Positions 8,198 to 15,560 of a stretch of 64,000 bases of DNA are shown in pieces; the first letter of the stretch is position 1, and each line of letters starts with the position of its first letter. Location: assembly GCF_030348765.1 (NCBI RefSeq), contig NZ_JAUCEU010000007.1, positions 2,474,501 to 2,538,500 of the forward strand. The letters are read 5' to 3'. Both the position numbers and the translations under genes were made by a program. Below the pieces are notes generated by a model. It was not told where the DNA came from. It searched no databases and worked only from the letters and a program-made list of their open reading frames with translations. The DNA is from Neobacillus sp. CF12. GTDB lineage: Bacteria; Bacillota; Bacilli; Bacillales; Cytobacillaceae.

Positions 8198-9224
8198 AGT
8201 TTCCTATATATTTTGAATAAAGTGATTTTGCTTTTACAATATCGTTTGTGCCATGTATTAGTACACGGCCATCTTTGAATACGACAATAGACGTTTCTGA
8301 ATCAGGAGAAAAACGAAGTAAAAATTGGTTACCGGTGACTTTTCCACTCCTTTTTAAATGCTCACTGAGTTTTACTAAGTCTCGTTCATGCTTTTCTCTA
8401 AAATAGATTTGCACGGTATCTCTCCCGCAAAGAGAACTATAAGACTCCTGTATAGAGGATGAGCGATCGAGAAAGTCAAACTGATGGTTTACACAAGTTG
8501 GACATTGTGGATTTTTCCCATTACTTATATCCATAGAAAATAGGGAAGTATCCCAAATATCAATTTGTTCAAGGTTAGAACTTGTTGCGGCTCCAACTAA
8601 TAGTTTTATTGCCTCCATTGCTTGAAAGGAACCGATGATATCCGTTATTGGAGACAGAACTCCAATCGTGTCACAGGTTTCGCCCCTGCCAGTTGGCACA
8701 TGCGGAAATAGACAGCGGTAACACGGTGTTATACCTGGTTTAATGACGGCAAACATTCCTCTTGAACTAACTGCAGCGCCATGAACCCAAGGAATTCCAT
8801 TCTTAACCGCAACATCATTGATCAAGTAGCGGGTCATAAAATTATCTGTTCCATCCACAATACAATCGAATCCTGCTAATAAATCTTCAGCATTATCTAG
8901 ATTTAAATCTGTGATTACTGCATCTATCGTAACAGCAGAATTAATAGTGTTCAATCTCTTCTCCGCCGCAACTGCCTTTGGAAGATTCAAATTTACATCT
9001 TCCTCGTTAAAAAGTGATTGACGCTGCAAATTGGAAAGGTCAACTACATCTCTATCAATTAACCTTATGCATCCAACTCCCGATCGAACCAAATGATTGG
9101 CACATACCGTCCCCAGTGCACCGACACCGACAATCGCTACCTTGCTTTTCAGCAATTTTAACTGTCCCTCTTTCCCAATACCTGAAAAAAGAATTTGCCT
9201 TGAGTACCGTTCTAAATCGTCCAT
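8196..9224 (-). CDS. moeB: MoeB/ThiF-type E1 adenylyltransferase
   Basis: The 342-residue protein has the E1-like Rossmann fold with GVGALG (33-38), DRDVVDLSNLQRQ, and Cys pairs CYRC (168/171) and CPTC (241/244) that should hold zinc. A Cys in RGETCDTIG (184) follows. Enzymes of this type adenylate the C-terminal Gly-Gly of MoaD-like carriers so they can be thiolated for pyranopterin dithiolene synthesis. An extra C-terminal domain of about 80 residues (DTVQIYFREKHERDL onward) is seen. It is divergent from an aldehyde:ferredoxin oxidoreductase gene and close to a MoaD gene, so a role in the tungsten or molybdenum cofactor is the natural reading; ThiF-like duty is an alternative. Confidence 0.9.
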   Translation of the reverse strand: MDDLERYSRQILFSGIGKEGQLKLLKSKVAIVGVGALGTVCANHLVRSGVGCIRLIDRDVVDLSNLQRQSLFNEEDVNLNLPKAVAAEKRLNTINSAVTIDAVITDLNLDNAEDLLAGFDCIVDGTDNFMTRYLINDVAVKNGIPWVHGAAVSSRGMFAVIKPGITPCYRCLFPHVPTGRGETCDTIGVLSPITDIIGSFQAMEAIKLLVGAATSSNLEQIDIWDTSLFSMDISNGKNPQCPTCVNHQFDFLDRSSSIQESYSSLCGRDTVQIYFREKHERDLVKLSEHLKRSGKVTGNQFLLRFSPDSETSIVVFKDGRVLIHGTNDIVKAKSLYSKYIGN

Positions 9225-9445
9225 CTATCATCCTCTTTTCTAGATTAGTAGTACATAGTAACGAGTGACGTGATTTATGTTAATTTTAATCCATTTTTAG
9301 AAAAGTTTAAATATTAAATATACAAAAATAATTGTATAATAGAAATTAGGTTTATTTATTAATTTTGAGAGGAATATCCTATTCATATTTTTAAATATAA
9401 ATGGGAGATTAGCTTCAATTTATTAATGAAAGAGAGGGAGAAACT

Positions 9446-11275
9446 TTGAACTTAGGCGGTTTTAAAAACAAAGAAGTAGTAGTTGATTTAACAGCGGGTA
9501 CGATTAGTTACAGACCTATTAACGAAGAGGATGCAAAAAAGTACATTGGCGGCCGCGGGCTTGGAGTTAAGTATGTACTTGATAACGGTCCAGAAGTAGA
9601 GCCATTATCTCCGGAAAACATTCTATGTATCATGACAGGACCTGTAACGGGCTCACGTTCATCCATGAGTGGACGTCTTTGTGTTGTGACAAAATCTCCA
9701 TTAACAGGTACGGTTACTGATTCTCATATGGGTGGATGGACTGCAGCGCGCTTAAAATGGGCAGGCGTAGATAATATCATTCTTACAGGTAAAAGCGATA
9801 AGCCTGTTTATCTTTATATTGAAGACGGTAAGGCTGAACTGCATGATGCTTCAGAACTTTGGGGCAAAGGAACAAGAGAAACTGTTAAAACGATGCAAGC
9901 AAAGTATGGCGAACAAGACCTTAGTGTCATGACGATTGGTCAAGCAGGCGAAAACACAGTTAAGTTCGCATCCTTTATTAATGAACATGATCGCGCAGCT
10001 GGACGTGGGGGAACTGCTGCTGTTGCGGGCTATAAAAAATTGAAAGCGGTTGTAATTAAGGCACCTCAAAAAGGTAATATGCCACAGCCTAAATTAGAAC
10101 CTGAATATAAAGAGGCGAACAAAAAAGCAGTAAAGGCAATTCTTGACGGCGGCTTAACAGCACCGAATAAAGGCGGTCTTTCTGTATATGGAACGAACGT
10201 TTTAACCAACATTATCAATGAAGTTGGTGCACTGCCAACCAAGAACTCTCAGTTCACTCATTGGGATGAAGCAGAAAAGCATAGTGGTGAATATGTCAAC
10301 GAGCATTTACTAGTTAAGAATAATACTTGCCATGCTTGTCCTGTAGGCTGCAAAATTGAGGTTGAAGTAAAGGATGGAAAGTACAAAACTAGAGTAGAAA
10401 GCTTTGAATTCGAATCTTCATGGTCACTTGGCTCAAACTGTTTATTAAGTGATGCCAAAGCCATTTCTTATCTAATTGACCAATGTAATGAGTATGGGCT
10501 CGATACCATTGAGCTTGGCCATTGCTTCTCCGTAACAATGGAAGCTTATGAAAAAGGCTTGATTACTGAAGAGCTTATTTGGGGCGATGCCGATTCCATG
10601 ATTGAATTAACAAAGAAAATTGCATACCGTGAAGGCTTTGGCGGCATTCTTGCAGAAGGTCCTGCAAAAGCAACAGCTTCTTGGGGTGCAGCTGAACTTT
10701 CTATGTCTGTAAAGGGTCAGTCGATTCCTGCCTATGATCCACGTGGAATTCAAGGTATTGGGCTTGGTTATGCAACAAGTAACCGTGGAGCCTGCCATTT
10801 ACGTGGATATACCGTTGCGAGTGAAATTGCCGGTATTCCAGAACCAACAGATCGCCTAAAGCCAGAAGGTAAAGGTGAATTATTAAAAATATTCCAAGAT
10901 ATGCTTGCGTTCTCTGATTCTATGAATATTTGTAAGTTTTCATCCTTCTCTGAAAACGCCGAACATTACGCTGAGCAGTATAGCGCGATGACTGGTATTC
11001 CAATGACAGCAGATGATGTGATGAAGGCAGGAGAAAGAATCTATAATCTTGAGCGTTACTATAATAACTTAGCAGGTTTCGATAAGGAAGAAGATGATTA
11101 TCTGCCAAAACGATTTACTGAGGAGCCGGCCTCTGGAAATAGTTCTGGTGAAGTTAGCCGAATGGATATTATGCTTGGAGAGTACTATCAAGTACGCGGA
11201 TGGAATGCTGGAAAAGTTACCGAAGAAAAACTTCGTGAACTTGAAATTATCGATCCGGAAAATCAGTTAGTATAA
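9446..11275 (+). CDS. Aldehyde:ferredoxin oxidoreductase (tungsten-type AOR)
   Basis: The 609-residue protein is full length for the AOR family (about 605). The N-terminal domain has KYIGGRGLGVKYV, PVTGSRSSMSGR and GRGGTAAVAGYKKLKAV. The four 4Fe-4S ligands are visible: Cys295-x2-Cys298-x3-Cys302 in CHACPVGC, and Cys496 in MNICKF; the spacing matches the characterised archaeal enzyme. These enzymes use tungsto-bispterin to oxidise aldehydes to acids, or reduce acids, with ferredoxin. The start is TTG, about nine bases after GAGGGAG. No ferredoxin or NADH subunit gene is adjacent. Accessory E1 and MoaD genes flank it on the opposite strand. Confidence 0.93.
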   Translation: MNLGGFKNKEVVVDLTAGTISYRPINEEDAKKYIGGRGLGVKYVLDNGPEVEPLSPENILCIMTGPVTGSRSSMSGRLCVVTKSPLTGTVTDSHMGGWTAARLKWAGVDNIILTGKSDKPVYLYIEDGKAELHDASELWGKGTRETVKTMQAKYGEQDLSVMTIGQAGENTVKFASFINEHDRAAGRGGTAAVAGYKKLKAVVIKAPQKGNMPQPKLEPEYKEANKKAVKAILDGGLTAPNKGGLSVYGTNVLTNIINEVGALPTKNSQFTHWDEAEKHSGEYVNEHLLVKNNTCHACPVGCKIEVEVKDGKYKTRVESFEFESSWSLGSNCLLSDAKAISYLIDQCNEYGLDTIELGHCFSVTMEAYEKGLITEELIWGDADSMIELTKKIAYREGFGGILAEGPAKATASWGAAELSMSVKGQSIPAYDPRGIQGIGLGYATSNRGACHLRGYTVASEIAGIPEPTDRLKPEGKGELLKIFQDMLAFSDSMNICKFSSFSENAEHYAEQYSAMTGIPMTADDVMKAGERIYNLERYYNNLAGFDKEEDDYLPKRFTEEPASGNSSGEVSRMDIMLGEYYQVRGWNAGKVTEEKLRELEIIDPENQLV

Positions 11276-11285
11276 TGAAATAATC

Positions 11286-11317
11286 GAAGGCTTCTGCATA
11301 TTTTGCAGAAGCCTTTG
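11286..11317 (+). terminator. Terminator after the AOR gene
   Basis: GAAGGCTTCTGCA pairs with TGCAGAAGCCTT around a five-base loop, with a short T-rich tail. Confidence 0.8.
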
Positions 11318-11330
11318 TTTCAAAAAGTTA

Positions 11331-11603
11331 CTATCCGCCTATCCTCCTGGTTTTCACCCGATAGTTTTTAATCAACGCTTTTAGCGTAATATCGTTTGAA
11401 GCATTAAACACAATATGTACAGAATTGACTTTAAATGTAGAAGTAATTAAAAGTTCCTCTTCCCTTACAATTTCTCCATACCAGTCGTCAGATTGATATA
11501 CGTAAGGAAAGTGATTTGTAATTTGTTTCCCACCTAACTCTTCAAAGTACATTCCAAGGTGTTTTAGGCTAATTCCACGAAACTCTAATTCCTGCTGCAG
11601 CAT
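11331..11603 (-). CDS. Small protein with C-terminal Gly-Gly, translationally coupled to the MoaD gene
   Basis: A 90-residue protein whose ATG lies one base after the MoaD stop codon, with AGGTGG inside the end of the MoaD gene as its ribosome site. It has no obvious signal or membrane segment and ends VKTRRIGG, a diglycine tail like that of ubiquitin-like sulfur carriers. The body (MLQQELEFRGISLKHLG, EELLITSTFKVNSVHIVF) does not look like MoaD itself. In some bacteria a MoaD-related protein carries an extra C-terminal domain of about this size (DUF1952 by memory); a split version is possible but untested. Function unknown; its place suggests the tungsten or molybdenum cofactor. Confidence 0.75.
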   Translation of the reverse strand: MLQQELEFRGISLKHLGMYFEELGGKQITNHFPYVYQSDDWYGEIVREEELLITSTFKVNSVHIVFNASNDITLKALIKNYRVKTRRIGG

Positions 11604-11604
11604 T

Positions 11605-11877
11605 TTATCCACCTGCCACAGGAGGAAATAAGGCAAATTGGTCGGTTTCTTTTACAGTGGTCTCAAGACCATCTAAGTGAATAATATTTCTTCCATTAAT
11701 AAAAACATGAACAAATGGAAGCAGTTGTTTTTCAGCAGTAAAAATTTCATCCTTTAAATCAGGAAACATTTCAACCATTTTATCTAGTACATCAATAACC
11801 CGTTGACCTTCCGGGTTAACCTCTACCCCAACTCCGCCACAAATTTGCCGGAGATTAGCAAACACTCTAACTAGCAT
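11605..11877 (-). CDS. MoaD/ThiS-like ubiquitin-fold sulfur carrier
   Basis: A 90-residue protein MLVRVFANLRQICGG with the beta-grasp pattern FVHVFINGRNIIHLDGLETTVKETDQFALFPPVAGG. The terminal Gly-Gly is the site that an E1 enzyme adenylates and a sulfurtransferase thiolates, and the DQFALFPPVAGG ending is diagnostic of MoaD. An upstream in-frame GTG at 11889 could extend it by four residues and has better ribosome-site spacing, so the start is unsettled. It forms a two-gene unit with the following Gly-Gly protein, convergent with the AOR gene and near moeB. Similar carriers beside AOR genes are taken to serve the tungsten pyranopterin. Confidence 0.9.
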   Translation of the reverse strand: MLVRVFANLRQICGGVGVEVNPEGQRVIDVLDKMVEMFPDLKDEIFTAEKQLLPFVHVFINGRNIIHLDGLETTVKETDQFALFPPVAGG

Positions 11878-11947
11878 ATACGAAAACACTCCTCTCTCCT
11901 TACTTAAATAGTAAAACTATTTACAACCCTTGTCATCCTTTTTTGTG

Positions 11948-11980
11948 CATAAAAAAAGAACTGTCTAGAAACACAGACAG
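11948..11980 (-). terminator. Terminator after yisL
   Basis: Read on the minus strand, CTGTCT and AGACAG arms enclose an eight-base loop and are followed by TTCTTTTTTT. Confidence 0.75.
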
Positions 11981-12000
11981 CTCAGTTAATTAAACAAATC

Positions 12001-12360
12001 TTATACATAAAATATGGACATAGGTAATTTATCAAAACCTAAATAGAGTACAAGTAAGAATGCGATCGCAAATTGTATCCATAAAACAGAAGTCTTTCTA
12101 TTTTGTGCAGTCTTACTAAGAATCATTTCAAACAATCCAATTATCCACAAGCCTACTACTGCTTTTAATATATACATTAAATCAATATTAGACAGCATGA
12201 ACATCAAGCCGATACCTGTAGCAATTATGAGCAGATAAAGTACTCGCAGAATCATTTGGACAATTTTGGCTCCCTTTTCTTTTCCGCCTTTTAGTAAAAA
12301 TATCGCGACAATAAACAAAATTAGGGCTAAAACCCAAGCTGTAACGTGACCATGAATCAT
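12001..12360 (-). CDS. yisL: YisL family (UPF0344) membrane protein
   Basis: The 119-residue protein MIHGHVTAWVLALILFIVAIFLL has four hydrophobic segments with short loops. It matches YisL in length and in the GHVTAW and KGAKIVQMILRVLY stretches. AGGAGG precedes the ATG. In B. subtilis yisL also lies in the yis region near an asparagine synthetase gene, so the neighbourhood is partly kept. Function unknown. Confidence 0.88.
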   Translation of the reverse strand: MIHGHVTAWVLALILFIVAIFLLKGGKEKGAKIVQMILRVLYLLIIATGIGLMFMLSNIDLMYILKAVVGLWIIGLFEMILSKTAQNRKTSVLWIQFAIAFLLVLYLGFDKLPMSIFYV

Positions 12361-12441
12361 TTAATCTTCCTCCTATGTACAAAAGCTTATAGCAACACTA
12401 TCATACCATAGGTATTTTCAAAATCCTAAAAAAAAGTGGAT

Positions 12442-13050
12442 TTAATAATAAGAACCTTCAGGAGGATTAACAACAAAAATATCTCTAAGTGCAATATTTT
12501 CCCCTTCGATTCCCTGAACCTCTGTTATTTTCGTGATTCTTCTAGTTCCATCATTGAAACGTGAAAGGTGGACGATGATATCAACTGTACTAGCGATCTG
12601 TTCCCTAATGGCTTTGATAGGCAGATTCATCCCTTCAAGATATGCAATGATTTCCAATCGATCAATCATATTACTTGGACTGCTGGAGTGGCCTTTTGCA
12701 AGAAAACCGTCTAGTCCTTTCTTTTCATTCCGGAGAATTGCACGGACATCCTCATCACGAACATCTCCAATCACATTCCTTTCCTCTTTTGGTATGAAAG
12801 TGGAAAGAGCATTGACAAGGGTAGTTTTACCTGCCCCTGTTCCTCCGCTTACTAAAATATTTAATCTAGCTTTCACACATGTACAGAGGAAGAGGGCCAT
12901 TTCTTTTGACATGGTCCCGTTACGAATTAGATCCCCTAGCTTTAGAGGTTTCCATGAATTCCTTCTAATAGCCAGCCTTGCAGACTTGTACAATTTGGAA
13001 TCTACACTTTGTCCCTGATTATTTTGTTGAATTTGTTTTAATAGTCCCAT
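12442..13050 (-). CDS. Shortened CpaF-type secretion/pilus ATPase (degenerate)
   Basis: The 202-residue protein is recognisably CpaF/TadA. It has RNSWKPLKLGDLIRNGTMSKEMALFL, the Walker A loop SGGTGAGKTTL, GHSSSP in place of the usual GHANSP, and LPIKAIREQIASTVDIIVHLSRFNDGTRRITKITEV. Family members are about 400-480 residues. Here the N-terminal domain is absent, and about 50 residues between FIPKEERNVI and GDVRDED are missing, removing the TIED and RMRPDRIIVGEVRG region that holds the Asp box and Walker B. It is probably inactive as a motor. No other Tad pilus genes are adjacent. A cyclic-di-GMP riboswitch lies upstream. AAGGTGG precedes the ATG. Confidence 0.85.
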   Translation of the reverse strand: MGLLKQIQQNNQGQSVDSKLYKSARLAIRRNSWKPLKLGDLIRNGTMSKEMALFLCTCVKARLNILVSGGTGAGKTTLVNALSTFIPKEERNVIGDVRDEDVRAILRNEKKGLDGFLAKGHSSSPSNMIDRLEIIAYLEGMNLPIKAIREQIASTVDIIVHLSRFNDGTRRITKITEVQGIEGENIALRDIFVVNPPEGSYY

Positions 13051-13143
13051 ACATGCCACCCACCTTATTCTTTTTTTTGAAATACACTTTAAACACAAAA
13101 CATAAAGAAGAAATGATCGGTTTGGCAGGGTTGGTAAATTGAA

Positions 13144-13178
13144 ATTAAAATAACCCCGCCTTTACCGAAAGGGGGATT
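13144..13178 (-). terminator. Riboswitch-controlled terminator upstream of the cpaF-like gene
   Basis: On the minus strand AATCCCCCTTT pairs with AAAGGCGGGGTT around a CGGT loop with one bulged C. A moderately U-rich stretch (ATTTTAATTTC) follows. It lies between the cyclic-di-GMP aptamer and the gene, where an expression platform belongs. Confidence 0.8.
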
Positions 13179-13245
13179 AACAAATGTAGTACAACATTGC
13201 GCATAGAAATACCTATGTTACAATGCCGCAGCATACGAAAAACTC

Positions 13246-13346
13246 CCTGTTCTTTCGGTAACTGGCTGGCGTAGCGCAAATGCGCCTTAGCCCCTTTAGC
13301 TTTGCGTCACTGATTTTCATCAGTTTTGCCTTTATCGAGAATCAGT
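13246..13346 (-). promoter_or_regulatory. Cyclic-di-GMP-I (GEMM-I) riboswitch aptamer
   Basis: Read on the minus strand the aptamer core is unmistakable. GGCAAA is followed by a six-base-pair P2 hairpin closed by a GAAA tetraloop, then GACGCAAAGC, a P3 arm containing GGCGCATTTGCGCTACGCC, and the closing AGCCAGTTACCG. Both ligand-contacting purine motifs and the GAAA loop are retained. Its 3' segment TTACCGAAAG (13261-13252) is the exact ten-base complement of CTTTCGGTAA in the downstream terminator (13171-13162). This predicts that free RNA antiterminates while ligand binding lets the terminator form. It controls the shortened cpaF-like gene. Confidence 0.93.
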
Positions 13347-13444
13347 GTTTTTATTTTTCCGACTGTTCTCTTATATCTATCATATGTCCTTTTGCCTTCT
13401 TCTTATATCCTACTAATATACCATTTTTAATAAAAACATAGGAT

Positions 13445-13472
13445 GTTATACCTATTTCTATTATTTTCCCAA
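13445..13472 (-). promoter_or_regulatory. Possible promoter of the riboswitch transcript
   Basis: TTGGGA and TATAAC on the minus strand are 16 bases apart, about 100 bases upstream of the aptamer. The match is modest and other AT-rich hexamers lie nearby. Confidence 0.3.
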
Positions 13473-13525
13473 CATCCGACTGTTAGATAAAAAATGAACA
13501 CTTTTGATTATTTTGGGCGAATGAA

Positions 13526-13554
13526 TCACATTACACCAACCCATACATACGATA
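13526..13554 (+). promoter_or_regulatory. Sigma-K-like promoter of the gerP operon
   Basis: The -10 element CATACGATA fits the sigma-K consensus CATAnnnTA exactly, with an AC dinucleotide about 16 bases upstream as the -35. It lies about 30 bases before gerPA. In Bacillus species gerP is expressed in the mother cell late in sporulation under sigma K. Confidence 0.65.
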
Positions 13555-13584
13555 TTAGGAGAAAAAAGGTAAAGGGTGTTGTTC

Positions 13585-13809
13585 ATGCCAGCAATTGTAG
13601 GAGTTGCACAAGTTATTTCACTTGGCAGCAGTTCCGTTTTTCATATTGGAGATGTCTATAAAATCATGCCGTTCACTTCCGCAAAAACTTTCTCCGGTGC
13701 TGGGTCCTTTAATACGGGTGAAAGTTTAAATGTTCATAATAATAATTTAAGTAATACGAACACAAATGATTCAGATGGTATTGATCAAGGAAGCTTCCTT
13801 AATGCTTAA
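13585..13809 (+). CDS. gerPA: Spore germination protein GerPA
   Basis: The 74-residue protein MPAIVGVAQVISLGSSSVFHIGDVYKI has the GerPA/GerPF pattern: an FHIGD motif, then KTFSGAGSFNTGESL and NTNTNDSDGIDQ. GerP proteins are small spore-coat components needed for germinants to pass the coat. The ATG at 13585 follows AAAGGGTG; an upstream in-frame GTG is ignored. It is the first gene of a complete six-gene operon with short gaps. Confidence 0.92.
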   Translation: MPAIVGVAQVISLGSSSVFHIGDVYKIMPFTSAKTFSGAGSFNTGESLNVHNNNLSNTNTNDSDGIDQGSFLNA

Positions 13810-13826
13810 GGAAAGGTTGATTTTCA

Positions 13827-14063
13827 ATGAATTTTTATATCCAGCAGTCTATTCAAATAAATTTTATTAAAATTAGCAGTATTACAAATTCTTCTGTCCT
13901 GCAAATTGGCAGTGCTGGAATCATTAAACCTGCCTCTTATATGTATAATACAGGCGGTTTTACAGCCCCAGCTCCAAAGGCAGGTGGTACTCAAACAACA
14001 AACGGACAGTCTGATTTTGCAGTACCTTTGTCTGGTGCTGGGAGAGAAGACGCTACACAGTGA
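13827..14063 (+). CDS. gerPB: Spore germination protein GerPB
   Basis: The 78-residue protein MNFYIQQSIQINFIKISSITNSSVLQIGSAG has the GerPB signature, including SSVLQIGSAG and YNTGGFTAPAP. It follows gerPA by 17 bases behind GGAAAGG. The Gly/Pro-rich tail is less conserved. Like its partners it is a small coat-associated protein that acts in germinant access. Confidence 0.92.
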   Translation: MNFYIQQSIQINFIKISSITNSSVLQIGSAGIIKPASYMYNTGGFTAPAPKAGGTQTTNGQSDFAVPLSGAGREDATQ

Positions 14064-14072
14064 GGTGATGGT

Positions 14073-14693
14073 ATGTATCAGGATTATTCACAACTTCTTC
14101 AGTGGGTCCAAATGACTTTACAAGCACAGGAAAATAGAATTGCCATTCTAGAACAGACCATTCAAAAATTACAGGAAGAAATGAAGCAATTAAAGGATAA
14201 GCCTAGTATTAAGGTTGATAAGATTGAATATAAATTCGATCAATTGAAGGTTGAAACGCTTGATGGAACTTTAAACATTGGGTTAAACCCATCAGATTTG
14301 GCAAATATTGAAGATTTTGCTGTAGAAAATCAATCCTTAAAAACTCCCATTCATCCTAAAGCACAAATGCAGCGGTCTATGAAAATAGAAGAATCTGTTT
14401 ATCAGTATTTAGAAACAGAACTTCCTGCACTATTTAAGGAAACCCAAAATCAATTAAATATTAGGTTAGATGATTCCTATTTAGATTTTATCAAACAAGA
14501 TATCTTGAAACAGCTTCCAGCTAGGATTGATTATCATATACAAAATACTGCAGCCAATGAACGTGACGGTGAACAAGGCACAGAGGAGAGCATTATCCAA
14601 TTAATCAAACAGGAAATAAAAAAAGGTATTTTAATATTTATTAATCATTTGCCTGAAAATGTGAAAGGAATGAATACACAAAATGAACTTTGA
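14073..14693 (+). CDS. gerPC: Spore germination protein GerPC
   Basis: This 206-residue protein is the largest GerP member. It has an N-terminal coiled coil (residues about 5-45, QMTLQAQENRIAILEQTIQ through EEMKQLKDK), then VDKIEYKFDQLKVETLDGTLNIGLNP, a hallmark of GerPC. The ATG lies nine bases after the gerPB stop, behind GAGGTGA. In B. cereus loss of any gerP gene slows germination through poor coat permeability. Confidence 0.92.
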   Translation: MYQDYSQLLQWVQMTLQAQENRIAILEQTIQKLQEEMKQLKDKPSIKVDKIEYKFDQLKVETLDGTLNIGLNPSDLANIEDFAVENQSLKTPIHPKAQMQRSMKIEESVYQYLETELPALFKETQNQLNIRLDDSYLDFIKQDILKQLPARIDYHIQNTAANERDGEQGTEESIIQLIKQEIKKGILIFINHLPENVKGMNTQNEL

Positions 14694-14853
14694 AGTATAC
14701 AATCGGGACCTCCATGTAGATATGATTAGAATTATGGGAGTGGCAAGTTCTTCACTCGTATTGGTTGGCGACACTCAAACGATTCAATTGGCAGCGACTT
14801 TCGACACACCAGCTGAATCGCTCATAATGGGGCCGTTTGTGCCACTTTTTTAG
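14683..14853 (+). CDS. gerPD: Spore germination protein GerPD
   Basis: A 56-residue frame begins MNFEVYNRDLHVDMIRIMGV, overlapping the last 11 bases of gerPC, and ends GPFVPLF. It contains SSLVLVGDTQTIQLAATFDTP, the GerPD core. The overlap implies translational coupling. It supplies the fourth member, so the operon is complete A to F. Confidence 0.9.
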   Translation: MNFEVYNRDLHVDMIRIMGVASSSLVLVGDTQTIQLAATFDTPAESLIMGPFVPLF

Positions 14854-14867
14854 GTAGGCTTAAGATT

Positions 14868-15248
14868 ATGCTCCAGAGATCTTCTGTCGTAAACGCCATT
14901 AAAGTGACCTCGGCTTCCTTTTCCTCTACTATCCAGCTTGGGGACTCACATATTATTAATGGATTTTCACGAGCCTTAGCCGTTCAACGGGAGGCTGATG
15001 TGTTTTATGGAAATGAAGGAAATTTCTCAAAATTCCCTATTTTCTCAGAACCCATTCCTTTATTGCCAATTACTGAAAAAATGTCACTATCAACGCATAA
15101 TACCCTCCCTGTCATAAAGGTTAATACCATATCAATCCTCGCCATGTCTTCTTCTGCTATCCTACACGTTGGAAACAGTGAAAACGTCTCAATGGAAGCA
15201 AGGATTAAACATATCAGGCAGCTGTTCAATAATGAGGATGAACAATGA
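14868..15248 (+). CDS. gerPE: Spore germination protein GerPE
   Basis: The 126-residue protein MLQRSSVVNAIKVTSASFSSTIQLGDS is followed by SRALAVQREADVFYGNEG, the diagnostic GerPE segment. A second GerP-like repeat occurs at SSSAILHVGNSENV. It follows gerPD by 14 bases with TAGGTAGG before the ATG. The internal repeat of the SSxxxLxIGDS motif links all GerP proteins to one ancestral fold. Confidence 0.91.
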   Translation: MLQRSSVVNAIKVTSASFSSTIQLGDSHIINGFSRALAVQREADVFYGNEGNFSKFPIFSEPIPLLPITEKMSLSTHNTLPVIKVNTISILAMSSSAILHVGNSENVSMEARIKHIRQLFNNEDEQ

Positions 15249-15299
15249 CAAGATTAAGGAATATGATATGAGTATTAACTTAAGCAAAGGATGTTTTTT

Positions 15300-15518
15300 A
15301 TGCCAGCTATAATTGGACCAGTTCAGATTGTGAATGTAAGTGGTGGGATCGTTCATTTCGGGGATACCGTCTATATCTCTCCAAAAAGTGCCTCAAAGAC
15401 CAATGCAGGTTCTGGAGGCTTTAATACCGGAGGGATTATTTTTACAGCCAGCGGTTTAAGCGGTACCAATGTACTTGATGCTAATTTACTAGACCAGCCA
15501 ATTGGCGGCAATAATTAA
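15300..15518 (+). CDS. gerPF: Spore germination protein GerPF
   Basis: The 72-residue protein MPAIIGPVQIVNVSGGIVHFGDTVYISPKSASKTNAGSGGFNTG ends LDANLLDQPIGGNN. It is GerPA-like but with the GerPF ISPK and VLDAN features. AAAGG lies nine bases before the ATG at 15300; an ATG three codons earlier sits too near that site. It is the last gene of the operon, followed by a terminator. Confidence 0.9.
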   Translation: MPAIIGPVQIVNVSGGIVHFGDTVYISPKSASKTNAGSGGFNTGGIIFTASGLSGTNVLDANLLDQPIGGNN

Positions 15519-15520
15519 TA

Positions 15521-15560
15521 AAGACATAAACCACGGTGGGTTTATGTCTTTTCTTTTTTA
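15521..15560 (+). terminator. Terminator of the gerP operon
   Basis: AAGACATAAACC pairs perfectly with GGTTTATGTCTT around a six-base loop and is followed by TTCTTTTTT. The convergent addA gene ends just inside it. Confidence 0.88.

Noticed and set aside
8196..11877. Complete ubiquitin-like conjugation or defence system (E1 plus Ubl)
   Set aside because: No E2 or JAB protease gene is present and the E1 is of MoeB type beside a pyranopterin enzyme, so cofactor synthesis explains the set better.
12533..13018. 161-codon open frame on the plus strand opposite the cpaF-like gene
   Set aside because: It mirrors the CpaF frame, has no ribosome site and its translation has no recognisable pattern; the minus-strand frame has clear Walker A and family motifs.
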